Assembly: GCA_050633545.1 (NCBI GenBank)
Contig: JBOEGS010000006.1
Span: 318,845 to 382,844 of the forward strand
Length of the DNA stretch: 64,000 bases
Direction: 5' to 3'
Source of the DNA: Litorivita sp050633545
GTDB lineage: Bacteria > Pseudomonadota > Alphaproteobacteria > Rhodobacterales > Rhodobacteraceae
In this document: in pieces, positions 16,720 to 25,024 of the stretch
How the letters are laid out: each line of letters begins with the position of its first letter
Position numbering within the stretch: position 1 is the stretch's first letter
The notes under the pieces: generated by a model
Seen by the model: the letters and a program-made list of their open reading frames with translations, nothing else
Told to the model about the DNA's origin: nothing
Database searches by the model: none
Program-made: the position numbers and the translations under genes

Positions 16720-17007
16720 TCAGCCGGCGGTGCCGCGCAGGATCTGGGCCTCGCCCATCATCGCGATGAGCAGATCAACATGTTTGACCACGGAATAGGA
16801 GGCGTTGCTTTGGCGGCGCATGTCGTCAAGATCGGCCTCCAGCTCCATCAGGCGCAGCAAGGCAGGCCCGCTGCGCGGCACGCTGCCATGTCCCAAAAGG
16901 CGGCGCAGATGGTGGTCACGGCGGTAGTCTTCCATCCCGATGCGCGCAGCGCGGATCAAAAGGCGCGGGCGGCGCAGGGCGTTCAGCATTGTGAGGATAT
17001 CTTGCAT
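16720..17007 (-). CDS. DUF6477-like small protein
   Basis: 95 residues: MQDILTMLNALRRPRLLIRAARIGMEDYRRDHHLRRLLG..., then an acidic helical stretch LMELEADLDDMRRQSNASYSVVKHVDLLIAMMGEAQ. I recall this pattern as the Rhodobacterales DUF6477 family; function unknown. The protein appears all-helical and soluble. The start is chosen at the Met after GGGAAGACC rather than further upstream. It is divergent from a DUF6456 gene across a 259-base region holding CtrA-like and DnaA boxes. Confidence 0.75.
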   Translation of the reverse strand: MQDILTMLNALRRPRLLIRAARIGMEDYRRDHHLRRLLGHGSVPRSGPALLRLMELEADLDDMRRQSNASYSVVKHVDLLIAMMGEAQILRGTAG

Positions 17008-17173
17008 TGGTCTTCCCATTCTTTGGGTCGCGGACGTCTGATGCGTCATTTGGTGCGACGTGATGGGAAAATCCTTGCACAACTTAAGCGGGTGTTGCGT
17101 TGGGGGCGTTTGAGCGTTCGGAGCCTTTGAAATTATTTATCTTTTATCAACAATGATGAAGAACGTGAAAATA

Positions 17174-17226
17174 TTAACCAGTGGGTAACCAATTAAGCTT
17201 TAGGTTGTGGATAAAGCTGGGGATAA
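17174..17226 (+). promoter_or_regulatory. CtrA-like box with two DnaA boxes
   Basis: TTAACCAGTGGGTAACC at 17174-17190 matches the CtrA half-sites (TTAA-N7-TTAA with one mismatch). TGTGGATAA at 17206-17214 is a perfect DnaA box (TTATCCACA on the other strand). TGGGGATAA at 17218-17226 is a second with one mismatch. The surroundings are AT-rich. They lie between the divergent DUF6477 and DUF6456 genes, 41-93 bases before the DUF6456 start. Confidence 0.6.
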
Positions 17227-17266
17227 CCCACGGGCCACTATTTTCCAGAATAATAGGGGATGAATT

Positions 17267-18400
17267 ATGCTGGAGACGACAGCATCCACCAAGCACAACA
17301 CGGCAGCAATGCCCGCTTGGGTGCCGCAGGCGGCGAAACGCTACCTCAAACACACGGAGGCGGGCCTGTCTATCCGCGCGCTCGCGCGCGCCGAAGGCTG
17401 CCATGCTTCCACCGTTTTGCGACAGATCAGGCGGTTCGAAAACCTGCGTGACGATCTATTGGTGGACGAAGCCTTGCGGTCTCTCGGGCGCATTCATTTT
17501 TCCTCAAACCCCGGTTTTAACGAAAAGGAAGCCGTTGCTATGAAGGAAGATGTGATCTGCGAAGACGCGGCGCCGAGCGAGGAATTGCTGGCCAGCGAAG
17601 GGCGCCGGATCTTGCGGCGTTTGTGCGAGAGCGGAGCCGTTCTGGCGGTGGCGAGCGAGATGGACAAAGCCGTGGTCGTGCGCGACACCGAAGACGGGCG
17701 CACCACGCGCACGGCGGTTGTGGACCGCAATGTGGCGCAAGCGATGGCTTTGAAGGATTGGATCGCCTGCAAGACCCAAGGGCGGATCTCGCGCTATCAT
17801 ATCACGGCGGCGGGGCGCAACGCGTTGGGACATCTGATGGCCAATGCCGAAAACGCCGCAACCGGCTTTGCCGAGGCGCAGGCGCCGTTCGAGGCGGCGC
17901 AATTGCCTTGGGGCGAGACGCGCGATGATATGCCCGAAGAGGAGGGCAAGCCGCGGCGGGTGCGCTATAATCTGGGCGAAAGCCCTCTCGTGGCTTTGGC
18001 GCGGCGGCGCGACAAGGATGGCACGCCGTTCTTGGAAGATGCTCTGGTGCGCGCGGGCGAGCGTTTGCGCGAGGATTTCGAATTGGCCCAAATGGGCCAG
18101 CGCGTGACGCAAGATTGGGAGCGTTTCCTGACCGGCGGTGTCCAAAGCGGGCAGGGCGCGAGCATGGGCAGCGGCGGCTCGGAGGCGGCAAAGGCCCGCG
18201 TGATGGGGGCGCTCAAGGACCTCGGTCCGGGGCTTGGCGATGTGGCGCTGCGCTGCTGTTGCTATCTTGAGGGGCTGGAGGCCGCGGAAAAGCGCATGGG
18301 CTGGTCCGCCCGCTCTGGCAAGATCGTGCTGCGCATCGCGCTGCAACGGCTCAAGCGTCATTATGATGACCTTGGCGACGCGGGTGCATTGATCGGTTAA
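17267..18400 (+). CDS. DUF6456 protein with N-terminal helix-turn-helix
   Basis: 377 residues. The N-terminal region (AAKRYLKHTEAGLSIRALARAEGCHASTVLRQIRRFEN, residues about 24-62) is a helix-turn-helix of the resolvase/Trp-repressor sort. A middle winged-helix-like segment (GRISRYHITAAGRNALGHLM) follows, then a C-terminal helical domain ending SARSGKIVLRIALQRLKRHYDD that I associate with DUF6456. It is probably a DNA-binding regulator. AGGGGATGAATT precedes the ATG. The upstream DnaA/CtrA boxes suggest cell-cycle control. Its stop codon interlocks with that of the convergent VIT1-type gene (18397-18400). Confidence 0.75.
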   Translation: MLETTASTKHNTAAMPAWVPQAAKRYLKHTEAGLSIRALARAEGCHASTVLRQIRRFENLRDDLLVDEALRSLGRIHFSSNPGFNEKEAVAMKEDVICEDAAPSEELLASEGRRILRRLCESGAVLAVASEMDKAVVVRDTEDGRTTRTAVVDRNVAQAMALKDWIACKTQGRISRYHITAAGRNALGHLMANAENAATGFAEAQAPFEAAQLPWGETRDDMPEEEGKPRRVRYNLGESPLVALARRRDKDGTPFLEDALVRAGERLREDFELAQMGQRVTQDWERFLTGGVQSGQGASMGSGGSEAAKARVMGALKDLGPGLGDVALRCCCYLEGLEAAEKRMGWSARSGKIVLRIALQRLKRHYDDLGDAGALIG

Positions 18401-19128
18401 CCGCCGACCAGCATCCCGACGCCATAGGCCACCACGGCGCAAACCGTCCCGACCAAGACGGTTTCGCCAACCGAGCGGTGCAACGGCTCGCCCGTGGCGT
18501 TCCATCTGAGCAGACCCAGCGCGATCAAGGCCCCTGCCGTCGTCATCACCGAGTGGATGAAGGTGGCGGGGGTCGGCTCGGTTACGAAATAGGGCACCAA
18601 AGGCACGGCGCCGAACACCACAAAGCTGCAAAATGTGACAAAGCCGTTGATCGCGGGGTTTTCCTCGGCCGGATCATGCATGCCGAATTCATACGTCATC
18701 ATCAGATCGGCCATCATATCGGGATGGCGCAGCATGATATCGGCCGTGGTTTCGGCCTCATTGTCGGGCAATCCGCGCTGGCGCAGGATATGGACCATCT
18801 CGAACCGCTCTTGCGCCGGATTTTCGGCAATTTCTCGCAGCTCGCTGCTGCGCCGCGCGCGGTAGAGGTCATGTTGCGAGCGGGTGGAAAGAAACTCGCC
18901 CAAGCCCATCGAGACCGCATCGGCAAAGAGGTTGGCCAGACCAAAGACCAAGACCGCCACCGCACCGATTTGCCCCGCTCCATCGGAGGCAGCCCCTGCA
19001 AAACCTGCGACAATGGCAAAGGTTGTGACAATCCCGTCATTGCCGCCATAGATGATTTGTTTGAGAAATTCCTGTGTGCGGCCAAGGGAGTGCGCTTCGC
19101 GCCGGTGCGCGGTCCAGTCAATGCTCAT
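18397..19128 (-). CDS. VIT1/CCC1-family transporter
   Basis: 243 residues. The N-terminus HSLGRTQEFLKQIIYGGNDGIVTTFAIVAGFAGA and FGLANLFADAVSMGLGEFLSTRSQ are the typical first two helices of VIT1/CCC1 iron or manganese transporters. A Glu/Met-rich cytosolic helical region (about 95-165, EIAENPAQERFEMVHILRQRG) is where metal binds in characterised members. Three more hydrophobic helices follow. It should export Fe2+ or Mn2+ from the cytoplasm. AAGGAG precedes the ATG. It lies downstream of katA, which fits metal and oxidative-stress handling. Confidence 0.85.
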   Translation of the reverse strand: MSIDWTAHRREAHSLGRTQEFLKQIIYGGNDGIVTTFAIVAGFAGAASDGAGQIGAVAVLVFGLANLFADAVSMGLGEFLSTRSQHDLYRARRSSELREIAENPAQERFEMVHILRQRGLPDNEAETTADIMLRHPDMMADLMMTYEFGMHDPAEENPAINGFVTFCSFVVFGAVPLVPYFVTEPTPATFIHSVMTTAGALIALGLLRWNATGEPLHRSVGETVLVGTVCAVVAYGVGMLVGG

Positions 19129-19273
19129 CTCGGGCTCCTTGGCTTTACCTGATGCGCGCAAGTTTTAGGCGATGGAGCGCGAGGTGCAACCGAGAGCGAC
19201 TCGCAACTGCGGTTTTTGCGCGGGCAAAGGAAAAGGCCGCAAGGGTGGGTGCCCTTGCGGCCTCTCGGCGTTC

Positions 19274-19289
19274 TAGACCGTTCGGTCCA
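19274..19289. repeat. Dispersed palindrome between katA and the VIT1-type gene
   Basis: TAGACCGTTCGGTCCA, intergenic, 21 bases beyond the katA stop. Confidence 0.9.
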
Positions 19290-19309
19290 GTGCCTGTATT
19301 GCCCGATAT

Positions 19310-20803
19310 TTATCCCTTGGGAACCGGCGTGTCATTCGTCACCGGCACCGCGTTTACATCGCTGGCTTGCGCCTCATTCGCGGCGCGCACACCGGCGCAA
19401 TAGTCGGGATGCACCCGTTCGAGCACCGCATACCAACGTTCCTTGACCGGCTGCGAGCACGGCCCCATCGCCGCCGCGAAGTTATTGAACAAGCGCTGCT
19501 TTTGCCCTTCGTCGAACATGTTGAACAAGGCGCGCGGCTGAACGTAATCGGCATCGCTGTCCTCGACCGCATAGCGGTCCGCATCGCCGTCGATGCGCAG
19601 GGGCGGTTCGACAAACTCCGGCTGGGCGGTCGGGCCATCATATTGGTTTGGCTCGTAATAGGCATCGGGATTGCCGAAATCATTGGTGAAGAACCGCATG
19701 GTGCCGTCTTTGTGGTAATGCTGCATTTGCGCGGCTTTGGGCGCATTCGCGGGCAGGGCCTCGTAATGGGTGCCAAGCCGGTAGCGATGCGCATCGGCAT
19801 AAGAGAAGATACGCCCTTGCAACATTTTGTCGGGGCTGAACCCGATGCCTGGCACCACATTGGACGGGCTGAAAGCGGCGTTTTCGACCATCTGGAAATA
19901 GTTTTCGGGGATCTTGTTCATCTCCAGCTCACCCACTTCGATGAGCGGGTAATCGCCATGCGGCCAGACCTTGGTCAGATCGAAGGGGTTATAGGCCTGC
20001 TTGCCTGCATCGGCCTCGGGCATGACTTGGATAAACAGCGTCCATTTCGGGAAATCGCCGCCATTGATCGCGTTCACGAGGTCTTCTTGATAGCTCTCGC
20101 GGGTTTTGCCGATCAGCTCTTCTGCCTCGGCATTGGTGTAATGGGCGTGACCTTGTTGGGTTTTGAAGTGGAATTTCACCCAATACCGCTCGCCCTTTTC
20201 GTTCCACAAGCTGAAGGTGTGGCTGCCATATCCGTTCATACGCATCGGGTTCACCGGAATGCCGCGGTCGGACATGAGAATCGTTACCTGATGGATGCAT
20301 TCGGGCTGCGCGGCCCAAAAATCAAACATCGCTTCGGGGCTGCGCAGGTTGGTTTTCGGGTGGCGTTTTTGGGTGCGGATGAAGTCGGGGAACTTCATCG
20401 CATCGCGCAAGAAAAACACCGGCGTGTTATTGCCCACCACGTCCCAATTGCCATCCTCGGTATAGAATTTCAGGCTGAAGCCGCGCACATCGCGTTCAGC
20501 ATCGGCGGCGCCTTGCTCGCCCGCCACGGTGGACCAACGCGACAGAACATCCGTCACCGCACCGGGTTTAAAGACCTCGGCGCAGGTGTATTTGGTGATG
20601 TCATGGGTGACGGTGAATTTGCCCTCAAGGCCCCAGCCTTTGGCGTGGACCACGCGCTCGGGGATACGCTCGCGGTTCTGATGGGCGAGCTTTTCAACCA
20701 ATTGATAATCTTGCAACAAGACCGGCCCGCGGGCTCCGGCGGTTTGGCTGTTTGCATTACTGGTGACGGGGGCACCGGCGGTGGTGGTCAGACGTTTGCT
20801 CAT
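19310..20803 (-). CDS. katA: Catalase, clade-3 monofunctional haem type
   Basis: 497 residues, small-subunit size. The distal His lies in RIPERVVHAKGWG, the Asn in GNWDVVGNNTPVFF, and the proximal haem Tyr in RIFSYADAHRYRLG. The first motif reads AKGWGLEGKF where most relatives have AKGxGAxGxF, so two positions behind the essential His are unusual. The enzyme breaks hydrogen peroxide into water and oxygen. AAGGAG lies 8-13 bases before the ATG. It is divergent from oxyR across about 99 bases, implying OxyR control. A palindrome copy follows the stop. Confidence 0.95.
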   Translation of the reverse strand: MSKRLTTTAGAPVTSNANSQTAGARGPVLLQDYQLVEKLAHQNRERIPERVVHAKGWGLEGKFTVTHDITKYTCAEVFKPGAVTDVLSRWSTVAGEQGAADAERDVRGFSLKFYTEDGNWDVVGNNTPVFFLRDAMKFPDFIRTQKRHPKTNLRSPEAMFDFWAAQPECIHQVTILMSDRGIPVNPMRMNGYGSHTFSLWNEKGERYWVKFHFKTQQGHAHYTNAEAEELIGKTRESYQEDLVNAINGGDFPKWTLFIQVMPEADAGKQAYNPFDLTKVWPHGDYPLIEVGELEMNKIPENYFQMVENAAFSPSNVVPGIGFSPDKMLQGRIFSYADAHRYRLGTHYEALPANAPKAAQMQHYHKDGTMRFFTNDFGNPDAYYEPNQYDGPTAQPEFVEPPLRIDGDADRYAVEDSDADYVQPRALFNMFDEGQKQRLFNNFAAAMGPCSQPVKERWYAVLERVHPDYCAGVRAANEAQASDVNAVPVTNDTPVPKG

Positions 20804-20902
20804 CTCTGGCTAGCTCCTTATTGCATTGCGTTGTCGCTATATGATGTGGGTTTTGCCATAAGTTCCAATTGCAATTTCCTTTGAAACTGATAGGAATTGA
20901 TT
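20804..20902. promoter_or_regulatory. katA/oxyR divergent control region
   Basis: The 99-base AT-rich gap between the two divergent genes must hold both promoters. Imperfect dyads such as AAGTTCCAATTGCAATTTCC fit a LysR-type T-N11-A operator, but the exact OxyR site cannot be fixed by eye. Confidence 0.45.
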
Positions 20903-21826
20903 ATGAATATCACTCTGCGCCAACTCACTTACTTTAAGGCCTTGGCGGCCGAGCGAAATTTTGGCCGTGCGGCGCAGACGGTGCATGTCTCTCAGCCCGC
21001 ACTTTCGGTGCAAATCCGTGATCTGGAGGCGCAACTCGGCGCGGCATTGGTCGAGCGCCATGCGCGTGACGTTGTGCTGACCCCCTTCGGGCGGCAGATT
21101 TTAAGCCAAGCAGAAAAGACCTTGGAGGAAGTAGACCGATTGGTCCAGATGGCGCGCTGGCGCGGGGGATTGTCCGGCGAATTGCGCCTTGGGGTGATTC
21201 CGACCGTCGCGCCATACCTGTTGCCCGAAGCGCTGGCGCGGCTTCGTGCCCATGATCTGTCGCTGGACGTGAAGGTGTTTGAGGGCAAGACCGAGCGCTT
21301 GGTCGCGCAGCTCGTCGACGGCACATTGGACGCGGCGGTGATGGCTTTGCCGCTCGAGGTGGCGGCGCTCGAGGTCGCTTCGCTCTTTGAGGACCGCTTT
21401 TTGCTTGCGGGGTCTGCCGCACGCCTGAGCGCATTGGGAACCGGGGCCGAGGCATTGCGCCCCAAAGCTCTGGAGCCGTCGCAATTGATGTTGCTGGAGG
21501 ATGGCCATTGCCTGACCGATCAGGCGCTGGAGGTTTGCGGGCGCGGCGCGGGGCAGATCAATACCGGCGCGTCCTCTTTGGCGACCTTGTCGCGGTTGGT
21601 CGAGGCGGGGTTTGGTTTGACGCTGATGCCGGAAATCGCGGCGCTTTCCGAAAGCCTGTCGGCGCCCAAAATGGAGTTGATGCGGTTTTCTGCGCCGGAA
21701 CCGTCGCGCGAAATCGCCCTGTTTCGCAGGCGCGGTAGCGGATCGGACGCTTGGTTTGCGGAATTGACCGCGCTGTTGGCGCAGGTCGGTGAGGGCCTGA
21801 CGGCGCAGTGCCGAAATGCCCTTTAA
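20903..21826 (+). CDS. oxyR: Hydrogen peroxide-sensing regulator OxyR
   Basis: 307 residues, LysR family. The N-terminal winged helix reads LRQLTYFKALAAERNFGRAAQTVHVSQPALSVQIRDLE. The redox pair is present: Cys203 and Cys212 in EDGHCLTDQALEVC, the same nine-residue spacing as the disulfide-forming pair of characterised OxyR. The ATG at 20903 follows AGGAA; a TTG two codons upstream is possible. It should activate or repress katA and perhaps the peroxiredoxin gene. A palindrome copy lies inside the gene at codons for Val-Asp-Arg-Leu-Val, between the DNA-binding and sensor domains. Confidence 0.92.
   Translation: MNITLRQLTYFKALAAERNFGRAAQTVHVSQPALSVQIRDLEAQLGAALVERHARDVVLTPFGRQILSQAEKTLEEVDRLVQMARWRGGLSGELRLGVIPTVAPYLLPEALARLRAHDLSLDVKVFEGKTERLVAQLVDGTLDAAVMALPLEVAALEVASLFEDRFLLAGSAARLSALGTGAEALRPKALEPSQLMLLEDGHCLTDQALEVCGRGAGQINTGASSLATLSRLVEAGFGLTLMPEIAALSESLSAPKMELMRFSAPEPSREIALFRRRGSGSDAWFAELTALLAQVGEGLTAQCRNAL
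21132..21147. repeat. Dispersed palindrome inside oxyR
   Basis: TAGACCGATTGGTCCA, read in frame as Val-Asp-Arg-Leu-Val-Gln in the linker helix. Confidence 0.8.
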
Positions 21827-21831
21827 CGCAG

Positions 21832-21862
21832 ACCGCCCGCTGGTTGGGTCTCAGCGGGCGGT
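21832..21862. terminator. Bidirectional hairpin between oxyR and the peroxiredoxin gene
   Basis: ACCGCCCGCTG at 21832-21842 and CAGCGGGCGGT at 21852-21862 form a perfect 11-bp stem between two convergent genes. The T-run is weak. Confidence 0.6.
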
Positions 21863-21880
21863 GCATCATCATCTTGGGGC

Positions 21881-21896
21881 TAGACCGGATGGTCCA
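21881..21896. repeat. Dispersed palindrome beside the peroxiredoxin stop
   Basis: TAGACCGGATGGTCCA. One base separates it from the peroxiredoxin TAG stop at 21898-21900. Confidence 0.9.
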
Positions 21897-21897
21897 A

Positions 21898-22449
21898 CTA
21901 TTCGGCAGCGACCGCCGCGCCTTTGTTTTTCAGATATTTCATCACGTTTTCCGGCGAGCTTTCGCCGTAAGGGTCTTCGCCGTGGTTGTCGCACAAGCCC
22001 GGCTCTTCGAACCACGCCTCAATGGTTCCATTGTTGACCACGGCCGCATAGCGCCACGAGCGCAGGCCAAACCCGAGGTTATCCTTGCGCACCAACATGC
22101 CGGCGCGGCGGGTAAATTCGCCCGATCCGTCAGGGATGACTTTAACATTCTTAATGCCCTGGGCCTCGGCCCATTTGTTCATCACAAAGCTGTCGTTGAC
22201 CGACATGCAATAAATCTCGTCGATACCCATCTCTTGGAATTTTTCGAAATTATCTTCGAAACCAGGGAGTTGGTAGGTCGAGCAAGTGGGGGTAAAGGCA
22301 CCGGGCAGCGAGAAAAGGACCACGCGCTTGCCTGCGAAGTAATCCGCGGTGGTCATGTCCTGCCAACGAAACGGGTTCGGCCCGCCGACGGATTCGTCAC
22401 GCACACGGGTGTGGAAGGTCACGGCGGGGAGTTTTGCTCCGGCAATCAT
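21898..22449 (-). CDS. Peroxiredoxin, Prx5/AhpE-glutaredoxin-type
   Basis: 183 residues of the thioredoxin fold. The peroxidatic Cys is in SLPGAFTPTCSTYQLPGFE, and the following EKFQEMGIDEIYCMSVNDSFVMNKW matches Prx5. A further Cys lies in EEPGLCDNHGEDPYGESSPENVMKYL, where many bacterial Prx5 proteins join a glutaredoxin domain; here the protein ends without one. It should reduce peroxides in the cytoplasm with a thiol partner. AGGAG precedes the ATG. An Irr-like box lies 57 bases upstream, and OxyR is encoded next door, so dual iron and peroxide control is likely. Confidence 0.92.
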   Translation of the reverse strand: MIAGAKLPAVTFHTRVRDESVGGPNPFRWQDMTTADYFAGKRVVLFSLPGAFTPTCSTYQLPGFEDNFEKFQEMGIDEIYCMSVNDSFVMNKWAEAQGIKNVKVIPDGSGEFTRRAGMLVRKDNLGFGLRSWRYAAVVNNGTIEAWFEEPGLCDNHGEDPYGESSPENVMKYLKNKGAAVAAE

Positions 22450-22505
22450 AATATCTGCTCCTAGATGAACGCCCGCGGCAGCAGGCAAGAATGGTTCGCG
22501 GCTGG

Positions 22506-22522
22506 TTTAGAGCGATTCTAAT
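22506..22522 (-). promoter_or_regulatory. Irr-like iron control element
   Basis: TTTAGAGCGATTCTAAT matches 12 of the 14 defined bases of the alphaproteobacterial iron control element (TTTAGAA-N3-TTCTAAA). It lies 57 bases upstream of the peroxiredoxin ATG, a usual operator distance. Confidence 0.55.
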
Positions 22523-22744
22523 CACGGCTTCAATGCAGCCGCAGCGTTAAATGCTGCAATCGCGAAGAAAACCCGCCAGACAGAGCGCGCCGCGGGCAGG
22601 GCGCGGCGCGTTGCATGGTAAATAGGCCGATTTGAAAGGAAACTCCGCGCTAGCGGCAGGGCTGCCATGCGCCAGATGCGCGGCTCTTCATTGGACAGCA
22701 ACCCAAAGCGGGCGTATATGGAAGGCAACAGTAAGGAGCAGCCC

Positions 22745-23704
22745 ATGTCGCCGCGTGATCTGAAAATCCCCGAGCAGCGCCACCCTGAAAAGGCGCGCCG
22801 CTCCGACAATCCGCAGCCGCGCAAGCCTGATTGGATCAGGGTCAAAGCGCCGACCTCGGAAGGCTATAAGCAAACCCGCGACATCATGCGCGAGCATAAA
22901 CTGGTGACGGTTTGCGAAGAGGCGGGATGCCCCAATGCGGGCGAATGCTGGTCCCAAGGGCACGCCACGATGATGATCATGGGCGAGGTCTGCACCCGTG
23001 CCTGCACGTTTTGCAACATCGCCACGGGCAAGCCGCCCGAAGATCTTGATGTCTTCGAACCGGGCCGTGTGGCCGATGCAGTCGCCAAATTGGGGCTCAA
23101 CCATGTGGTGGTCACCTCCGTCGACCGCGACGATATCGAAGACGGCGGGGCGCAGCATTTCGCCCAGACCATCCGCGCCATTCGCCACCGTAGCCCTGCC
23201 ACAACGATCGAGGTTCTGACGCCCGATTTCATCCGCTGCGGCCCCGAGGCTTTGGAAGTGGTCGTCGAGGCGCGCCCTGACGTGTTCAACCATAATTTGG
23301 AAACGGTGCCAGGGCTTTACCCCGAAGTGCGCCCCGGCGCGCGGTATTTCCACTCGCTGCGTCTGCTCCAGCGGGTCAAGGAACTGGACCCGACGATGTT
23401 CACCAAATCAGGCATCATGGTGGGGCTGGGCGAGGACCGCCAAGCGGTGCTTCAGGTGATGGAGGATATGCGCGCGGCGGATATCGATTTCCTGACCATC
23501 GGGCAATATCTGCAACCGACGCCGAAACACCATGCGGTGGACCGTTTTGTGCATCCCGATGAATTTGCCGCCTATGAAAAAGCCGCCTTTGGCAAAGGCT
23601 TCTTGATGGTCTCTGCCTCGCCTTTGACGCGGTCGAGCTATCACGCGGGGGACGACTTTGCAAAGCTGCGCGACGCGCGGTTTGCAAAGCTGGGCAAAGC
23701 TTAA
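22745..23704 (+). CDS. lipA: Lipoyl synthase
   Basis: 319 residues. The auxiliary cluster motif is CEEAGCPNAGEC and the radical SAM motif is CTRACTFCNIATG (CxxxCxxC). Other signatures are TSVDRDDIEDGGAQHF, HNLETVPGLYPEVRPGARY and SPLTRSSYHAGDD with the final conserved Ser that ligates the auxiliary cluster. It inserts two sulfurs into octanoyl groups on 2-oxoacid dehydrogenases and GcvH. AAGGAG lies 8-13 bases before the start at MSPRDLKIPEQRHPEKA. Its stop codon interlocks with that of the small convergent gene at 23701. Confidence 0.97.
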   Translation: MSPRDLKIPEQRHPEKARRSDNPQPRKPDWIRVKAPTSEGYKQTRDIMREHKLVTVCEEAGCPNAGECWSQGHATMMIMGEVCTRACTFCNIATGKPPEDLDVFEPGRVADAVAKLGLNHVVVTSVDRDDIEDGGAQHFAQTIRAIRHRSPATTIEVLTPDFIRCGPEALEVVVEARPDVFNHNLETVPGLYPEVRPGARYFHSLRLLQRVKELDPTMFTKSGIMVGLGEDRQAVLQVMEDMRAADIDFLTIGQYLQPTPKHHAVDRFVHPDEFAAYEKAAFGKGFLMVSASPLTRSSYHAGDDFAKLRDARFAKLGKA

Positions 23705-23883
23705 TTCGGCTTGTATTTCGGGGCGCGCTCCATGGTGAGCGCCTCCGGCCAGCCGATGAAATATTCCACCGCGAAAATGGCAAAGCAGAGCGCCAAAATC
23801 GCTGCGCCGATTTTTACCTGCCGCATTGACGGCGGGCGGCGCGCCCATTTGGCCATGCGCATCAAATGGCGTATGTTTAGCAT
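23701..23883 (-). CDS. Small single-pass membrane protein
   Basis: 60 residues. A basic N-terminus (MLNIRHLMRMAKWARRPPSMRQVK) precedes one hydrophobic helix (IGAAILALCFAIFAVEYFIGWPEALT) and a short basic tail. The many Arg/Lys at the front predict an N-in orientation. I believe similar short proteins occur in other Rhodobacterales, but no function is known to me. It begins 12 bases after the hpt stop, so it is probably the second gene of an hpt operon, and overlaps the lipA stop from the opposite strand. Confidence 0.6.
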   Translation of the reverse strand: MLNIRHLMRMAKWARRPPSMRQVKIGAAILALCFAIFAVEYFIGWPEALTMERAPKYKPN

Positions 23884-23895
23884 TTTTGTTTCTTA

Positions 23896-24456
23896 TCAGT
23901 CATTTGCGCCGCTTTCTTCATCGGTAAACCGCACCTTGCCGATATAGGGCAGGTTGCGGTTTCGCTGTGCGAAATCGATGCCATAGCCGACGACAAATTC
24001 GTCAGGGATTTCAAATCCGGTCCAGTCGGCCTTGAAGGGCACTTCGCGGCGGCTGGGTTTGTCGAGCAGGGCAATGGTCTTGAGCCGCGCGGGGTGGCGG
24101 CTTTCAAGCAGATGGGTGACATGGGTCATCGTGTGGCCGGTGTCGATAATATCCTCGACGACCAATACATCGCGATCGGCGATTTCGCCGCGCAAGTCTT
24201 TGAGAATGCGCACTTCTCTGCTCGATTTCATCTCGTTGCCATAAGAGGAGGCCTCAAGGAAATCGACCTCGACCGGCAGGTCCAATTCACGCACCAGATC
24301 GGCGATAAAGACAAAAGAGCCGCGCAACAGCCCGACGACGACCAGCTTTCGCGTGCCGTCGAATTCGGCCTCGATCTCGCGGCACAGGGCCTCGATCCGT
24401 GCGGCAATGGCTTTGGCCGAGATCATCTGATCTATGACATAGGGTCGCGTTGGCAT
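23896..24456 (-). CDS. hpt: Hypoxanthine phosphoribosyltransferase
   Basis: 186 residues. The PRPP-binding loop VLVVEDIIDTGHTM is diagnostic. LVVVGLLRGSFVFIADLVREL and DFLEASSYGNEMKSS are also canonical, and the base-recognition part reads PDEFVVGYGIDFAQRNRNLPYIG. It salvages hypoxanthine, and probably guanine, to the monophosphate. AGGGGAAAG precedes the ATG. It is divergent from the Coq10/RatA-like gene. Confidence 0.95.
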   Translation of the reverse strand: MPTRPYVIDQMISAKAIAARIEALCREIEAEFDGTRKLVVVGLLRGSFVFIADLVRELDLPVEVDFLEASSYGNEMKSSREVRILKDLRGEIADRDVLVVEDIIDTGHTMTHVTHLLESRHPARLKTIALLDKPSRREVPFKADWTGFEIPDEFVVGYGIDFAQRNRNLPYIGKVRFTDEESGAND

Positions 24457-24526
24457 GTCTTTCCCCTTGAATTTCCGTGCCTATTCTACGACATGGGAGG
24501 CCCAAGTCACGCGAAAACCAGAGCAT

Positions 24527-24985
24527 ATGCCGACCCATTCCGAGACCCGTTTTTTGCCCTATAGCGCCCAGCAGATGTATGATCTGGTGGCGGATGTGGG
24601 GGCCTATCCGCAGTTCTTGCCGTGGTGCGCCGCCGCGCGCATCCGCTCGCGCGCGCCCTTGGCCGAAAACCCCGCCGCCGAGGTGATGGAGGCGGATTTG
24701 GTGATTTCCTTCAAGGTCTTCCGCGAGCGCTTCGGCAGCCGCGTGGTGCTTTATCCCGATGAGAAAAAGGTCGATACCGAATATCTCGACGGGCCGTTCA
24801 AATATATGAAATCCAACTGGGCCTTTGCCGATACCGAAGGCGGCTGCGATGTGACGTTTTTCGTGGATTTCGAGTTCAAGAACGCGATTTTGCAGGGGAT
24901 CATTGGTGTGGTCTTCAACGAGGCGATGCAGCGCATCGTGCGCGCTTTCGAGCGCCGCGCTGCGGCGCTTTACGGGAGTACGTAA
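24527..24985 (+). CDS. Coq10/RatA-type START-domain protein
   Basis: 152 residues: MPTHSETRFLPYSAQQMYDLVADVGAYPQFLPWCAAARI is the typical opening of the COQ10/RatA polyketide-cyclase group, and VDTEYLDGPFKYMKSNWAFADTEGGCDVTFFVDFEFKN is the central sheet. Eukaryotic COQ10 binds ubiquinone. E. coli RatA inhibits 70S assembly. In ubiquinone-using alphaproteobacteria the Coq10 role is more likely, but sequence alone does not settle it. Start chosen at the Met before PTHSETR; the ribosome binding site is weak. A strong hairpin follows at 25025. Confidence 0.87.
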   Translation: MPTHSETRFLPYSAQQMYDLVADVGAYPQFLPWCAAARIRSRAPLAENPAAEVMEADLVISFKVFRERFGSRVVLYPDEKKVDTEYLDGPFKYMKSNWAFADTEGGCDVTFFVDFEFKNAILQGIIGVVFNEAMQRIVRAFERRAAALYGST

Positions 24986-25024
24986 TTTTCCGCACCTTCG
25001 CTTGACTGAAGGGCGCGTCACATA

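Noticed and set aside
17174..17226. A replication origin
   Set aside because: There are only two DnaA boxes, and the region has no dnaA, hemE or parAB neighbours and no AT-rich 13-mers, so it is read as a promoter element.
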